Assembly (NCBI GenBank): GCA_014523695.1
Contig: JAATVS010000544.1
Span: forward strand, 1 to 7,561
DNA: 7,561 nucleotides
Direction of reading: 5' to 3'
Source: Nitrososphaerales archaeon TH5895
GTDB lineage: Archaea; Thermoproteota; Nitrososphaeria; Nitrososphaerales; Nitrososphaeraceae
Below, piece by piece: positions 6,446 through 7,561 of this stretch. Position 1 is the stretch's first letter. Every line of letters begins with the position of its first letter. The notes under the pieces are model-generated. The model was not told the origin of the DNA. It did not search any database and saw only the letters and a program-made list of their open reading frames with translations. Made by a program: the position numbers and the translations under genes.

Positions 6446-7231
6446 TTGAATAAAGCACCGTATAACGTACGCGATCCTGAAGGCAACACGATTGAAGATA
6501 TGGAACGAAGCGTAAAGATCCATGGTATTCTAGAACCCTTGCTCGTTAATGAAGTGAGCCACGAAAATTTTGAAATCATGGCTGGAGCCAGAAGGGCTGA
6601 AGCGGCACGTAGGGTTGGACTACAAGAAGTTCCTTGTGTAGTAATGAAGCTATTAAGCGAGCCAGAGGCCCAGCTTATAAGCATAGTTGAAAATATACAA
6701 CGTCTAAATCTAAGTGCCATAGAACGTGCAAAAGTAATTGAAAAGGTAGTAGAGCGGTTTGGAGGGAATAGGAGCAAGGCGGCAGAAGCCCTCGGATTAA
6801 GTTCAGCTAAGGTGATATCCGAGTGGCTTTCTCCCCTTTTGATCGATCCTGAGGCATTAAGCATACTTAGGCCGATTGCTGGCCCAACAATGAACAGGAG
6901 AACAGCATTGTTAAGCACCGTTCCGAGGAACAAACAGAAGATTGTCGCTGAGCTACTCAATGAAAAGGCAAGAGACGAAACTCAAACTAGGAAAATAGTT
7001 AAAGCAGTTTTGGAACACCCAACTGACGACCCGAGAGCTGTGGTCGAAAGGGTGCTAAATGAGCCGAAGGAAATAAGCGTTCAAGTATTCTTATCTGAAA
7101 GAGCTAACGCTGCGCTTGAGAAGGTATGCCAAGATACACGAAAATCCAAATCAAGTCAAATTAAGGAATATGTAGAGGAACGACTAGCCAAGGACGGCCA
7201 CCTTGATAAACCAGAGAATAATGGTGTCTAG
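6446..7231 (+). CDS. ParB-like DNA-binding protein with C-terminal ribbon-helix-helix-like segment
   Basis: From the TTG at 6446 this is 261 residues. The N-terminal ParB/Spo0J-type domain contains APYNVRD (4-10), a helix followed by HGILEPLLV (26-34), GARRAEAARRVG (47-58, the GxRRxxA box) and ENIQRLNLSAIERA (82-95, the ENxQR box). These boxes bind CTP in characterised ParB proteins. A helix-turn-helix follows (about 97-128: GGNRSKAAEALGLSSAKVISE). The C-terminal part (about 209-248: ISVQVFLSERANAALEKV then KSKSSQIKEYVEERL) resembles a CopG-type ribbon-helix-helix strand and two helices, an uncommon partner for ParB. The likely role is plasmid or chromosome partition or transcription regulation. 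No ParA is in the window. The start is uncertain: the in-frame codons upstream read ILIALSSL, which looks like the missing first strand, but contain no ATG, GTG or earlier TTG. Confidence 0.85.
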   Translation: MNKAPYNVRDPEGNTIEDMERSVKIHGILEPLLVNEVSHENFEIMAGARRAEAARRVGLQEVPCVVMKLLSEPEAQLISIVENIQRLNLSAIERAKVIEKVVERFGGNRSKAAEALGLSSAKVISEWLSPLLIDPEALSILRPIAGPTMNRRTALLSTVPRNKQKIVAELLNEKARDETQTRKIVKAVLEHPTDDPRAVVERVLNEPKEISVQVFLSERANAALEKVCQDTRKSKSSQIKEYVEERLAKDGHLDKPENNGV

Positions 7232-7352
7232 TTGTCCAAGTGTTTAGACTTAGGAAAAAGGAAAATGTCCCAACCAGAAAAATATTACCAATTTGTACAG
7301 CAGATACTAAGTTTGACTCCCTTGAAGCGGACGGAACCAGTTACTAATTGTT

Positions 7353-7561
7353 TTATTGATCGGTGATAATTCCATTAACTCCTAGCTTTAGTATTTGTCC
7401 AAATGTCATGTCATTATCCTTACTTATCCTCATTGCCGGTTCAGAATTTGTCTGGTTTGTTTCCCACCATGTTACTACTATATCATCTCCTTGCGTAGCC
7501 ATATCCATATCAGAAGATCTAAGCTATTGGTGTTGCTCGAGTTAGCTTTACCCGTAAATGT
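7353..7561 (-). pseudogene. C-terminal end of a secreted BNR/sialidase-like repeat protein, apparently frameshifted, partial at window edge
   Basis: The minus strand encodes MATQGDDIVVTWWETNQTN, then SEPAMRISKDNDMTFGQILK and LGVNGIITDQ, ending at TAA (7355-7353). GDDIVVTWWE followed by MRISKDNDxTFG is the repeat type (VYVVW..., RxSxDxGxTF) of BNR/sialidase-like secreted proteins that are abundant in thaumarchaea. Upstream in the same frame there is a stop at 7526-7524. The neighbouring frame, from the window edge, reads TFTGKANSSNTNSLD. Adding one base near 7515 would join the two into a continuous reading. The gene is therefore probably broken by a single-base deletion, or the base is a sequencing error. 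The alternative is a short intact frame from the ATG at 7508 (51 residues), which is less likely because the repeat begins upstream. Confidence 0.55.

Noticed and set aside
6409..6960. Minus-strand 183-codon frame
   Set aside because: It lies opposite the ParB-like gene, whose motifs are clear.
7265..7366. Plus-strand 33-residue frame beginning MSQPEKYYQFVQQ
   Set aside because: It has a purine-rich leader but no clear ribosome site, overlaps the end of the opposite-strand repeat protein, and has no recognisable family. Too weak to call.

Overview
The window looks archaeal, most likely from an AT-rich soil or terrestrial member of the Thaumarchaeota (Nitrososphaeria, ammonia-oxidising lineage). 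This is inferred from the gene content and signals, not from a marker gene. The evidence is a long YVTN-type beta-propeller surface protein with a C-terminal membrane anchor and helical cytoplasmic tail, the end of a secreted sialidase-like repeat protein, a tyrosine recombinase with a C-terminal coiled coil, archaeal TATA-like boxes, and a GGTGAG ribosome site. No rRNA, tRNA or CRISPR was found.

Layout from left to right. (1) Positions 1-870 (+) carry a voltage-gated cation channel of the bacterial NaV (NaChBac-like) type. It is open to the left edge, so its N-terminus lies outside the window. (2) Positions 871-1517 hold no convincing intact gene. The minus strand contains pieces of what looks like a decayed gene whose stop lies a few bases beyond the channel's stop. 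(3) Positions 1518-2594 (+) encode a metallo-beta-lactamase-fold hydrolase of the COG1237 (dihydropterin/RFA-P synthase-like) type, with two Asn/Asp-rich insertions. (4) Positions 2694-3908 (+) encode a complete tyrosine recombinase. (5) Positions 3931-5964 (-) encode the beta-propeller surface protein, convergent with the recombinase. (6) A divergent intergenic region around 5965-6112 faces a compact plus-strand cluster. The cluster has a 32-residue single-membrane-helix protein (6113-6211), a 59-residue charged helical protein (6215-6394), and a ParB-like DNA-binding protein with a C-terminal ribbon-helix-helix-like segment (TTG start at 6446, end 7231). (7) The right edge (7353-7561, -) carries the C-terminal end of a BNR/sialidase-like secreted repeat protein with an apparent frameshift.

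The region reads as an accessory stretch. A recombinase, a ParB-like protein without a visible ParA, unknown small proteins and two broken genes sit among surface and transport genes. The sequence does not show that these genes form one system. The most interesting candidate unit is the 6113-7231 cluster: a tiny membrane peptide, a small helical protein and a ParB-RHH fusion. The channel is the best-supported and most striking single gene: it has the full NaChBac-like architecture but a TLEGW filter rather than TLESW.
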